From Rubrobacter_F sp035642415 (GTDB lineage: Bacteria; Actinomycetota; Rubrobacteria; Rubrobacterales; Rubrobacteraceae): a stretch of DNA of 5,235 nt. Every line of letters begins with the position of its first letter. The stretch's first letter is position 1. Of this stretch, positions 1-5,235 are shown piece after piece. The notes under the pieces are model-generated. The model had not been told where the DNA came from and made no database searches. It was given only the letters and a program-made list of their open reading frames with translations. The position numbers and the translations under genes were made by a program. The stretch lies in NCBI GenBank assembly GCA_035642415.1, contig DASQSI010000286.1:1-5235 (forward strand), in the 5' to 3' direction.

Positions 1-45
1 TACAACGCGGCAATCCAGGAAACCGTCAAGGCGAAGGGCGGATAG
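1..45 (+). CDS. 3' end of an unidentified plus-strand gene (partial)
   Basis: Frame 1 reads YNAAIQETVKAKGG and then a TAG stop at 43-45. The codons nearly all end in G or C (AAC, GCG, ATC, CAG, ACC, GTC, AAG, GGC), as expected of a real gene in GC-rich DNA, and the Lys/Gly-rich tail is typical of a soluble protein C-terminus. The other plus frames give arginine-rich, unlikely peptides. The gene would converge on the permease gene, with 27 bases between the two stop codons. Fourteen codons are too few to name a family. The start and most of the gene lie outside the window. Confidence 0.45.
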   Translation, partial: YNAAIQETVKAKGG

Positions 46-72
46 GTTCAGTCAGAAACGCTCTTTCGGGCG

Positions 73-1047
73 CTAGGCGTTGCTGGTCTCGCTTGCCTGC
101 CGATGCGAGCGTTTGTTGCGCTCGACCACAAGATAGGATCCAGCTACGAACAGGGCCGCGAGGGCTTGCGCCACAAGACCCTCGACGTTGGGGAACACCG
201 CGAACCATACCCCAAGCCACTCGGGAAACGGCACGCCGATCACGGTGGTCGGGAGCCACCCAGCGAGCTGCATTTCCTGGACCTCCTCACCGACCATGAC
301 AACCAATACAACCCCGAGCAGGACGCCGGTGACGATCAGCATCTTCTTGTAGGGGATGCGCTGGTGGGCGACGAAGGTCAGGACGGCGACGATAGAGCTC
401 AGGAAGAGCCCTATGGCCGCTCCTTGGAGGACCGGGAAGGAACCGACCTCGAGCCGGAGGCTCTGCAAGAAGAGCACTATCTCGAAGCCTTCCCGGTAGA
501 CGGCCGAGAATCCGAGGAGCGCAAGCCCGAAGAAGGTGGCGCTTTTCACCTCGCCGGAGTGTTCGAGTACCTGTTGTCTCCTGCGGTGGTGGAGCCTGAT
601 CCAACCTGTCCAGTAGACCTTGTGGAAGAACCAGTTCATTATCACCAGGAGTACCAGGATGGCCAGAAGCCCGGTCGCCGCCTGCACGTCGAGGGCCGGA
701 GCGTCTACGGCGGAAATTATAGCCACCACTACGAACCAGGTCACCACCGTCGCTAGGAAAGCGACCCCGGAACCCGTGGCTACCGGCCGCCAGTAGGATT
801 TGCTGCTACGCACTAACCCGGCGGTAATCGCCGCCAGCACGAGGACAGCCTCCAATCCTTCGCGGAAGACGAGTATCCCGCTGTTCAAGACCGCTGCGGT
901 AGGGCTCAAGTCGGGGGTGGTGGGGTCCGGAGCTCCGCCTTCCGTGAGCGCCTGCCAAACGATGACAGCGATCACTAGCGAGGCCGCCAGAGCTAAGCCA
1001 ATGGTCCACGGGTTCGTGACGTTATGCCAGTTAGCTCGGCGCAGCAT
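73..1047 (-). CDS. FTR1-family high-affinity iron permease (EfeU/Ftr1-like)
   Basis: This 324-aa integral membrane protein is predicted to carry iron across the cytoplasmic membrane. Seen in the sequence: an N-terminal hydrophobic segment (about 14-33), a short polar stretch (35-50), then the family's first iron-binding motif REGLE at 62-66 followed by AVLVLAAITAG. The second motif, REGFE, is at 185-189 and runs into IVLFLQ. About seven hydrophobic segments follow one another (roughly 14-33, 53-78, 92-113, 122-141, 170-196, 207-226, 236-253, with another at 290-307). GEEVQEMQLAGWLP (253-266) matches the conserved FTR1 segment before the last helix. In FTR1 proteins the glutamates of the two REGxE motifs are the iron ligands, and both are present. 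The ATG start at 1045-1047 follows GGGAGGAGGG (1051-1060) at good spacing. The length is normal for prokaryotic FTR1 proteins. EfeO and EfeB partners are absent from the window, so the gene may act alone or with distant partners. The upstream Fur-like box suggests repression by iron. Assignment to the family is secure; oxidation state and partner are not known. Confidence 0.93.
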   Translation of the reverse strand: MLRRANWHNVTNPWTIGLALAASLVIAVIVWQALTEGGAPDPTTPDLSPTAAVLNSGILVFREGLEAVLVLAAITAGLVRSSKSYWRPVATGSGVAFLATVVTWFVVVAIISAVDAPALDVQAATGLLAILVLLVIMNWFFHKVYWTGWIRLHHRRRQQVLEHSGEVKSATFFGLALLGFSAVYREGFEIVLFLQSLRLEVGSFPVLQGAAIGLFLSSIVAVLTFVAHQRIPYKKMLIVTGVLLGVVLVVMVGEEVQEMQLAGWLPTTVIGVPFPEWLGVWFAVFPNVEGLVAQALAALFVAGSYLVVERNKRSHRQASETSNA

Positions 1048-1156
1048 ACGCCCTCCTCCCGAAAATCCGACCGGAGCATTCCAAACCCTCCGGGTGAAAC
1101 CCCAAGGTAAAGTACAGCGTCCCGCCCAGCCTACACCCTCCCCCGATCATCCGCGC

Positions 1157-1179
1157 TTAATGCCAATCATTCTCATTAA
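1157..1179. promoter_or_regulatory. Fur-box-like operator upstream of the iron permease gene
   Basis: A 23-bp palindrome is centred on C1168: left half TTAATGCCAAT, right half ATTCTCATTAA. Nine of eleven base pairs are symmetric. The core, TG..AAT-C-ATT..CA, is that of the classic Fur site (TGATAAT-C-ATTATCA), with mismatches only at the variable pairs. It ends 110 bp before the permease start codon and lies just downstream of a candidate promoter, where a bound repressor would block transcription. Fur regulation is inferred from the motif plus the iron-transport target. A related regulator of the same family (Zur, PerR) binds similar sites, but the gene's function favours iron. Confidence 0.7.
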
Positions 1180-1184
1180 GGAGG

Positions 1185-1213
1185 AGTTTGAAGGAACCAC
1201 CCGTCTGAGTCAA
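1185..1213 (-). promoter_or_regulatory. Candidate sigma70-type promoter for the iron permease gene
   Basis: On the minus strand TTGACT (1213-1208) matches the -35 consensus at five of six bases. After a 17-bp spacer CAAACT (1190-1185) matches the -10 box at only three of six. Transcription would start near 1178, at the edge of the Fur-like palindrome, giving a leader of about 130 nt. The weak -10 would suit a promoter that needs an activator. It is placed by eye; another start inside 1050-1150 is possible. Confidence 0.35.
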
Positions 1214-1228
1214 AGAATCCGGTGGCCG

Positions 1229-1261
1229 GGTGTGATCTAGATCATTGATCTAGATCACACC
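1229..1261. promoter_or_regulatory. Perfect 33-bp palindrome made of two CRP/FNR-type sites
   Basis: The arm GGTGTGATCTAGATCA (1229-1244) is exactly complementary to 1246-1261 around the single centre base T1245. Nested inside are two copies of the 12-bp palindrome TGATCTAGATCA (1233-1244 and 1246-1257), one base apart. Outer TGTGA (1231-1235) and TCACA (1255-1259) are the half-sites known for CRP, and TGAT....ATCA is the general CRP/FNR-family pattern. The centre lies about 67 bp upstream of the inferred permease transcription start, a usual place for an activator. It also overlaps the stop codon of the decayed transporter (1255-1257). As RNA it would fold into a 15-bp stem, so a terminator is the alternative, but no T-run follows it on either strand. 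Confidence 0.6.
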
Positions 1262-2315
1262 GCCATGTTGGTAGGCAAGTGATCATCCCTCCGCTCAAGC
1301 TCTTTTACCATCCATCCTCTCATTACGAGCCGATTATTTTTGGGAACTCTTCGATAACCCGCTCGCACATCCGGGACCCGTAGCAGAAGGATGAGCGCCA
1401 AGACCACGATCAGGGCCAGGAAGGCTACCGCCAATCTGTACCCCGTAGATCCCAAACCGCCGAAAGCTGTTAGGAGAATAGCTGTGATGAGAGGACCGGT
1501 TACCGCAGATAACCTGCCGGCCGGAGCATAGACCCCGAAGAACTCGCCCAACTTCTCTGCCGGTGACAAAGCCACCAGATGACCCGACTAACCACCCAAG
1601 TTGCCCCCAACGCGGTTCCCACTATAGGCCCACCAGCCAAGAGCAGCATCCAAGGCCCAACGGCAACAGCAGCCAACAAGATAGCTCCCAGCCAGGTGAT
1701 TAGGACCATAACCAATGTGCGCTTGGGACCCAGGCGATCCGTTACGAAACCAAAACCTGTAGCACCTACGGCGGCGAACACCGTTGAGAAGAGCAATAGG
1801 TTCCTGCTCTAACCCTGCTCCATCCCGAAGACCTCCCTACCATAGAGAGACCTGTTTGCAACAGCCGTGTTAGACGCATTGGTATAGAGAACCGTAGCTA
1901 GGAGGAATGTTCCCATCCCAGCGTAGCTGCGAGCATGGCGTATCGTTGAGAGGACGCCCCGATAAGTTGCTTGCAGACTTACTGGTAGTGGAGCATGAAT
2001 TCGACGCTCTGGCACAAAGAAAAAGTAGGGTAGGCTGAAGAGTAGATACAGCCCTGCGGTCGGTAAGAATGCGTTGGAGTTTAACGCGTTGGTTGTCTGT
2101 ATCCACCCGCCGAGCGGCCCTAGGAGTGACTGTACCCCGCTCGGGTTCGTCACGAAGGGCGTAATTAAGAGGAGGGCAAAGATAGTACCTATGCATCCGG
2201 CCGTCACACGGTATCCGCTTCTCTCTATCTCGTTCAAAGTGTAGATGTGGGGAGGCGACACGCTAGGGATTGTTTTGCAACCAACCGATAGGACTCCGGC
2301 CTCAAAAGACGACAC
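1255..2315 (-). pseudogene. Decayed MFS transporter, UMF1/Atg22-like family
   Basis: Three consecutive pieces on the minus strand join into one membrane protein. The first (2315 down to 1812) has hydrophobic helices such as CIGTIFALLLITPFV and GLYLLFSLPYFFFVPE, then a conserved-looking LYGREVFGMEQG. An in-frame TAG at 1811-1809 interrupts it. The same frame continues with LLLFSTVFAAVGATGFGFVTDRLGPKRTL, which has the MFS DRLGPKR loop motif, up to WVVSRV. A one-base deletion at about 1579-1583 then shifts the reading to VALSPAEKLGEFFGVYAPAG (from 1575), a segment typical of this family, and two more helices to the TGA at 1257-1255. Only about 350 codons remain against a usual 400-450. The first helices are missing, because a stop lies just upstream of the GTG at 2315 and no hydrophobic frame continues into 2316-2417. 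A sequencing error could explain one lesion but not all three. The original substrate is unknown. Confidence 0.85.
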
Positions 2316-2417
2316 ACGCTACCTAGTTAAGGTCGTCTCTAAACCTTACAGTGAGACCTTGATGTAGGACGGCAGCCGATTCCTTGTCGAATATCCGCGG
2401 CTACCAACAACGAGCAT

Positions 2418-2477
2418 AGTGTGGTGACTAAACCTTGACCTCGGCGGCCCGGCGATCTTTAATTTAGTCACCACACT
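2418..2477. repeat. Perfect 15-bp inverted repeat bracketing a promoter
   Basis: AGTGTGGTGACTAAA at 2418-2432 is the exact reverse complement of TTTAGTCACCACACT at 2463-2477, with 30 bp between. The spacer holds a near-consensus promoter. The right arm starts on the last base of the -10 box and covers the likely transcription start near 2470. The left arm would therefore not be in the transcript, so an RNA hairpin is unlikely for transcripts from this promoter. A pair of operator sites for a repressor is the best reading. Ends of a tiny inserted element are a less likely alternative. Confidence 0.75.
2435..2463 (+). promoter_or_regulatory. Sigma70-type promoter for the 209-aa orphan gene
   Basis: TTGACC (2435-2440, five of six to consensus), an exact 17-bp spacer, and TTTAAT (2458-2463, five of six). 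Transcription would start near 2470, giving a leader of about 27 nt that contains the Shine-Dalgarno. The promoter sits entirely between the two arms of the inverted repeat. Confidence 0.72.
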
Positions 2478-2480
2478 CTA

Positions 2481-2487
2481 AGGGAGG
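2481..2487 (+). promoter_or_regulatory. Shine-Dalgarno that decides the start at 2497
   Basis: AGGGAGG directly abuts an ATG at 2488, too close for initiation there. The second in-frame ATG at 2497 lies nine bases after the GGAGG core, a normal distance. The protein therefore most likely begins MSFIRKKRV rather than three residues earlier. Confidence 0.75.
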
Positions 2488-2496
2488 ATGTCTACT

Positions 2497-3126
2497 ATGT
2501 CGTTCATCCGAAAGAAGCGCGTAGGGGAGCGGGAGTACTACCAGCTCGTGGAGAACCACCGTGAGAACGGTGCGCACCGCCAAAGGGTGCTAGCTCACCT
2601 TGGCAAACATGCAACCGTTGAGGACGCCATTGCGGCGCTTCGCGAGGGGCTAGAGGCACTTGATGAATCCAAGTTAGTAGCCCATATGAACGAGGCAGCG
2701 AGCGAGGCTAAAGCATGGGAGCAGAATATCCGCGAGCACTACGGCGCCTTACTTCAACGCTACCATCATGAGCAGGTCCCCGGCCAAGCAGAGGTCCATG
2801 AGTTTGCCCAAGACTATCACTCTGCCCCACGTACGGATGAGGTTATAGGAAAGAACTACTTTGGCGATATCTACACTTACCAGGAGATCGAGGTCTCGGA
2901 AGAAGTAGAACAGTATCGTCGAGCGTTCGGCGGCGTGCGAGAGGCAGAGGGGGTCACTCGTATAGGCGCTCGGGTCCACTATGAGGGGCTCTTCCACTTT
3001 GAACAGTGGATACGCTCCCATGATTACTGGAAACGGCGAGCGAGGCTAAAGCACCAAGAATACGAGAACCGTAAGCAACACCTCAAAGAGCGTATAGAGA
3101 AGTTGGAAGCCCTCCGTGGTGGCTAA
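2497..3126 (+). CDS. Orphan 209-aa protein with transposase-like N-terminus
   Basis: I do not recognise a function. Residues 1-45 (MSFIRKKRV, EYYQLVENHRENG, HRQRVLAHLGKHATVEDA) resemble the short N-terminal segment of IS1634/IS4-type transposases, which usually reads as a strand-strand-helix module ending in RQRVL.HLG. A transposase would continue for 350 or more residues with a DDE core; here only about 165 remain and no such core is visible. Residues 41-90 are Ala/Glu/Leu-rich and probably helical. The middle (about 100-170) carries FGDIYTYQEIEV and ARVHYEGLFHFEQW, aromatic-rich and of unknown fold. The C-terminus (about 176-206) is strongly charged (KRRARLKHQEYENRKQHLKERIEKLEAL) and looks like a coiled coil or basic helix. 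It has no signal peptide or membrane helix, so it is probably cytoplasmic, possibly nucleic-acid-binding. It is a single gene with its own promoter inside an inverted repeat. The start is set by spacing from AGGGAGG. It is a convincing gene because promoter, ribosome site and reading frame agree. Confidence 0.82.
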   Translation: MSFIRKKRVGEREYYQLVENHRENGAHRQRVLAHLGKHATVEDAIAALREGLEALDESKLVAHMNEAASEAKAWEQNIREHYGALLQRYHHEQVPGQAEVHEFAQDYHSAPRTDEVIGKNYFGDIYTYQEIEVSEEVEQYRRAFGGVREAEGVTRIGARVHYEGLFHFEQWIRSHDYWKRRARLKHQEYENRKQHLKERIEKLEALRGG

Positions 3127-3340
3127 ACTCCTCCTCGTCGGCGCCTACCGCCTTCAGACTTAGGCACTGCAAAGACTACAGCAGGAAACGAGCAAGGGTG
3201 CAGAATGCGGCCCGGTATAGACAGCCGGGCGTACCTATGGGCAAAGAAAAAGAGTATCCTTAGAGATGACCATTTTTCTCTTTGTAATCGAACTATAAAG
3301 CAAGGTATGTAATCGTGGCTGATGCGGCTTGGCGGCAGAG

Positions 3341-3368
3341 ATCCTTGGTTCGATCCCAGCATCGTTCA
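3341..3368 (+). other. tRNA T-arm-like segment, possible tRNA 3' remnant
   Basis: GGTTCGATCCC at 3347-3357 matches the conserved T-loop region of tRNAs (GGTTCGAnnCC), and the flanks CTTGG and CCAGC give a partly paired T-stem with one mismatch. No matching 5' acceptor strand, D-arm or anticodon arm could be found in the 70 bases upstream, so this is not an intact tRNA. It may be the piece left by an element that integrated at a tRNA gene, or chance. Confidence 0.25.
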
Positions 3369-3469
3369 CTCTTAAAGTGGTAATTTGCAAGGGAACGGAA
3401 TCATTTACACCGCAACTCGCTCGATATACATCCCGAACTACAAAACAACGAACGCTGACGTAGGCGCGG

Positions 3470-3525
3470 GCTTAGGCCCAGTCGTGGTCGCCATCCTCGC
3501 TGTCGCCCGGTTCCTGGGCTAAGGC
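3470..3525. repeat. Imperfect inverted repeat downstream of the hemerythrin gene
   Basis: GCTTAGGCCCAG (3470-3481) pairs with CTGGGCTAAGGC (3514-3525) except for one bulged base, with a 32-base loop. It lies 27-82 bases past the hemerythrin stop and could form a transcript-end structure, but no T-run follows on the minus strand. Part of the symmetry may be incidental. Confidence 0.35.
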
Positions 3526-3551
3526 ACGTAGGATAGTCTTTCCTTCGGAAC

Positions 3552-4028
3552 CTACGGTTCGGCTCGTGGCTCAGCCCCTTTGACCTTAAGCCGGGAAGCT
3601 ACCTCCGCGAGCCCCTCCTCCGGAAGAACCTTCTCGATCAGGGGAAACACCTCGCGCTCTTCAAGCCGGATGTGAGTTTCTAACAATTCACCCAGACCTT
3701 CAAGCGTCTCCAGCTTGACTACACCGTTCCTGACCTCATCGCTAAGCTCCATCACGAGGCCGCGAATCTGGGCGTGCTGGGCAAGCATCTGTGGCACGGG
3801 CCCCCGCCCCGCGCCGCCTCCGTACCGCGCCAAGATCGGTAAGAGCACCTCTTCTTCCTCACGGAAGTGGGCGGTAGTTTCTTCTTGCCAGAACTTGAGA
3901 AAGGCCTCGGCAGTCTCCTTGGGTGCAGTCCTTTCTTCACCTGTGGCCGCTCTTCGAAGCCGCCGCGCCTGCACCAGACCTTGATGGTGATGATCCGATA
4001 GGTATCTAAGTTCTGGAGCACGCTTCAT
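3552..4028 (-). CDS. Hemerythrin-like HHE domain protein
   Basis: This 158-aa soluble protein of the hemerythrin HHE family forms a four-helix bundle holding a di-iron centre. Candidate ligands are visible in family order: the H13-H14-H15 cluster in LSDHHHQGL, H54 and E58 in HFREEEEVLLP, H85 in QHAQI, and H119 with E123 in HIRLEEREVFPLIE. Such a set fits the usual H, HxxxE, H, HxxxE pattern, so iron binding is likely intact. The length is normal for a single-domain bacterial member; residues 145-158 are a charged tail. Family members store or sense O2, NO or iron; which applies here cannot be told. The ATG overlaps the stop of the upstream transporter gene (ATGA), and AAAGGA lies 11 bases before it inside that gene, so the two are probably translated as a coupled pair. 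No signal peptide is seen, so it should be cytoplasmic. Confidence 0.92.
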   Translation of the reverse strand: MKRAPELRYLSDHHHQGLVQARRLRRAATGEERTAPKETAEAFLKFWQEETTAHFREEEEVLLPILARYGGGAGRGPVPQMLAQHAQIRGLVMELSDEVRNGVVKLETLEGLGELLETHIRLEEREVFPLIEKVLPEEGLAEVASRLKVKGAEPRAEP

Positions 4029-5185
4029 ACTCTATCTTTTCCTTTCGGCATGCGAGCGTTTTGTTTCCGTGCACGGGAACCGACGAGCTGCCAAATCATT
4101 CCAGCGAAAGTGATACCCCACCCCATGAGCGCAAGGTAAATGAAAAACGTCGGTATGATGCTCAGAAAACTCACCCCTGTGGCTTGTGCGAGCACGAACG
4201 TGGCTGCAGTATACATACCAAGCGGGAATACTAGTGACCAATACTCTGGGGTGTAGCTCAGCGGCACGCGCTCGAAGACGTGCCGCCAAATGCCGAGGGC
4301 GATCAGCAGCGGAATCCACCAGGTTCCGATAGCCCAGAAGAAAAGCGTGAAACCTTTCAGGAAAGGTGTAAGCTCCTCGAGCAGCTGCCACTCGTTTGCG
4401 ACCAACAGTAGACGCGAGCCGGCCAGCGTGATGATGGCCGTCGCGCCCATGTCGATCCAGTAGTTCGGCGCGAGTGCCTCCGCTTCCATGTTAAAGAAGA
4501 TCCAGCGGTAGAAAATTAACGAAGCAAGGAGGATATAGAGCATTGCCCCGAGCAGATACATGAGCAATGCGATGAAAAGGACGAGGTCGGTAGCGTCAAT
4601 TTCTTGGGCCACCCACGTACCAAGCACGCAAATGGATTCGGTCGAGACCACAACCAGAAGCCAAGAGCCGCTGATTCCGGTTTCAAGTGTCGGCTTGGAC
4701 TCACGCACCGTCACTGCCACGAAAAAGGTATATATCAGCGCCATCCACAGCGCGATGCCCACAAACCAGAGACTTACGGCAAGTGTCTTGTACGGTGTCA
4801 GAACAGCAAACTGAGTACCCAGCACGCATGTCGCCGCCACCGTGGTCAGGAACGCGGCACCACTAGCATGATGGGTCAGATCATAGACGAACTGAGCATG
4901 GTAGCGGAACAAGCGAACTAGTGTGATCGCCCACAGCGTCATGTAGGCGGCGATATTTATCCAGAATAGTACCTGCGCAATGCGTTCCATCCCGAGTAAA
5001 TACGCCGCGAGTGAGACGCTGCCGGTGGCCATCACTAAGGCGAAGTAGCCAGGGAAGAAGCTGGCGATGGCAGATCGGTTGGTATTGGTGGTCGAGGTAT
5101 TTGAAGGACGAGGAACTTCGCCCCTGGCGCTCTTTTCATGATACTGGGATGCGCTTTTGAACCAGAGTCTTCGGCGTCGATTCAT
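4025..5185 (-). CDS. TDT-family transporter (tellurite resistance/C4-dicarboxylate type)
   Basis: This 386-aa membrane protein belongs to the TDT family (TehA, Mae1, SLAC1 relatives), whose members move anions or weak acids such as malate, sulfite, chloride or nitrate, or confer tellurite resistance. It has a 40-residue polar, basic N-terminal tail followed by about ten hydrophobic helices. Family landmarks are FFPGYFALVMATGSVS (43-58) at helix 1, GISGSWLLVVVSTESICVLGT (helix 5 area, about 170-190), APNYWIDMGATAIITLAG (239-256), and SYTPEYWSLVFPLGMYTAAT (310-329), where the WSLVFPLGMY stretch corresponds to the pore helix carrying the gating Phe in TehA/SLAC1. The polar C-terminus (369-386) is basic. 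The ATG at 5183-5185 follows GGTAGGAAGAG at an acceptable distance; no better internal start has a ribosome site. It is the first gene of a pair with the hemerythrin-like gene, sharing ATGA at 4025-4028. The promoter is probably beyond the right edge. The substrate cannot be predicted from sequence alone. Confidence 0.88.
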   Translation of the reverse strand: MNRRRRLWFKSASQYHEKSARGEVPRPSNTSTTNTNRSAIASFFPGYFALVMATGSVSLAAYLLGMERIAQVLFWINIAAYMTLWAITLVRLFRYHAQFVYDLTHHASGAAFLTTVAATCVLGTQFAVLTPYKTLAVSLWFVGIALWMALIYTFFVAVTVRESKPTLETGISGSWLLVVVSTESICVLGTWVAQEIDATDLVLFIALLMYLLGAMLYILLASLIFYRWIFFNMEAEALAPNYWIDMGATAIITLAGSRLLLVANEWQLLEELTPFLKGFTLFFWAIGTWWIPLLIALGIWRHVFERVPLSYTPEYWSLVFPLGMYTAATFVLAQATGVSFLSIIPTFFIYLALMGWGITFAGMIWQLVGSRARKQNARMPKGKDRV

Positions 5186-5235
5186 CTTCTTACTCTTCCT
5201 ACCGCTCTGAGACCTCCGCCCAACCGTCTTCTCTA

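Larger units (their letters stand above)
3127..3551. other. Gene-free stretch between converging genes
   Basis: About 425 bases lie between the converging orphan gene and the hemerythrin gene. No convincing coding frame is visible; open frames on either strand lack ribosome sites and protein-like composition. It is relatively AT-rich around 3235-3310. That part holds a loose inverted repeat (CAAAGAAAAAG near 3242 against TTTTTCTCTTTG near 3274), which might help end transcription of the orphan gene. A tRNA T-arm-like segment (about 3341-3368) and an imperfect inverted repeat (3470-3525) are listed separately. The last 80 bases on the minus strand also contain a short open frame without a start codon that ends DSEDGDHDWA. 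Confidence 0.5.

Noticed and set aside
59..72. Small hairpin CGCTC-TTTC-GGGCG between the converging gene ends, possible terminator
   Set aside because: Only five pairs, one of them a wobble, and no T-run follows on either strand; too weak to call.
103..756. A 217-codon open frame on the plus strand opposite the permease gene
   Set aside because: It is the antisense shadow of the FTR1 gene: its Asp/Glu/His-rich composition mirrors hydrophobic codons on the other strand, and it has no ribosome site or recognisable domain.
800..1240. A 146-codon plus-strand frame crossing the permease start and its control region
   Set aside because: It overlaps the 5' end of the permease gene antisense and runs through the Fur-like box; composition is low-information and no family is recognisable.
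1870..2196. A 108-codon minus-strand frame within the decayed transporter
   Set aside because: It is an alternate frame of the transporter remnant; the hydrophobic helices and family motifs are in the other frame.
2328..2348. Six-base inverted repeat TAAGGT...ACCTTA upstream of the orphan gene
   Set aside because: Short arms with a nine-base loop are expected by chance, and it is not aligned with any promoter or start.
3123..3362. A 79-codon minus-strand frame in the gene-free stretch
   Set aside because: It begins in the tRNA-like segment (MLGSNQG is simply the reverse of a T-arm), lacks a ribosome site and ends over the orphan gene's stop.
3547..3563. GAACC-TAC-GGTTC hairpin at the hemerythrin stop
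   Set aside because: A five-base stem with a three-base loop overlapping the stop codon and without a T-run is not convincing as a terminator.
4560..4921. Plus-strand open frames opposite the TDT transporter
   Set aside because: Antisense shadows of a strongly supported membrane protein gene, without ribosome sites or recognisable domains.

Overview
The window is bacterial and moderately GC-rich. It has strong Shine-Dalgarno sequences and sigma70-like promoters. The style of the proteins (an FTR1 permease, an Atg22/UMF1-like MFS transporter, a TDT channel-type transporter and an HHE protein) gives a weak impression of an actinobacterium, perhaps Rubrobacter-like. That is an impression from recall, not a demonstrated assignment.

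Layout, left to right. (1) Positions 1-45 appear to hold the last 14 codons of a plus-strand gene converging on the next one. (2) 73-1047 (minus) is an intact FTR1-family iron permease with both REGxE motifs. Its upstream region, 1048-1261, is rich in control signals: a good Shine-Dalgarno, a Fur-box-like 23-bp palindrome at 1157-1179, a candidate promoter just upstream of it, and a perfect 33-bp palindrome at 1229-1261 built from two CRP/FNR-type sites. (3) 1255-2315 (minus) is a decayed MFS transporter of the UMF1/Atg22-like type. It lacks its N-terminal part and carries an in-frame amber stop and a frameshift. (4) 2418-2477 is a perfect 15-bp inverted repeat whose arms bracket a near-consensus promoter. 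That promoter drives 2497-3126 (plus), a 209-aa orphan protein whose N-terminus looks like the start of IS1634/IS4-type transposases but which has no room for a transposase catalytic domain. (5) 3127-3551 is a gene-free stretch with a tRNA T-arm-like piece and an imperfect inverted repeat. (6) 4025-5185 and 3552-4028 (both minus) form a two-gene operon, a TDT-family transporter followed by a hemerythrin-like HHE protein, joined by an ATGA overlap.

How they fit together: ftr1 looks like an iron-uptake gene repressed by Fur, possibly with a second CRP/FNR-type input. The TDT-hemerythrin pair pairs an anion or weak-acid transporter with a di-iron O2/NO/iron-binding protein, which suggests a stress or redox role; this is inference. 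The centre (about 1255-3551) looks like a turnover zone holding a dead transporter, a transposase-derived-looking orphan and a possible tRNA fragment. No CRISPR array, complete insertion sequence, rRNA or intact tRNA was seen.
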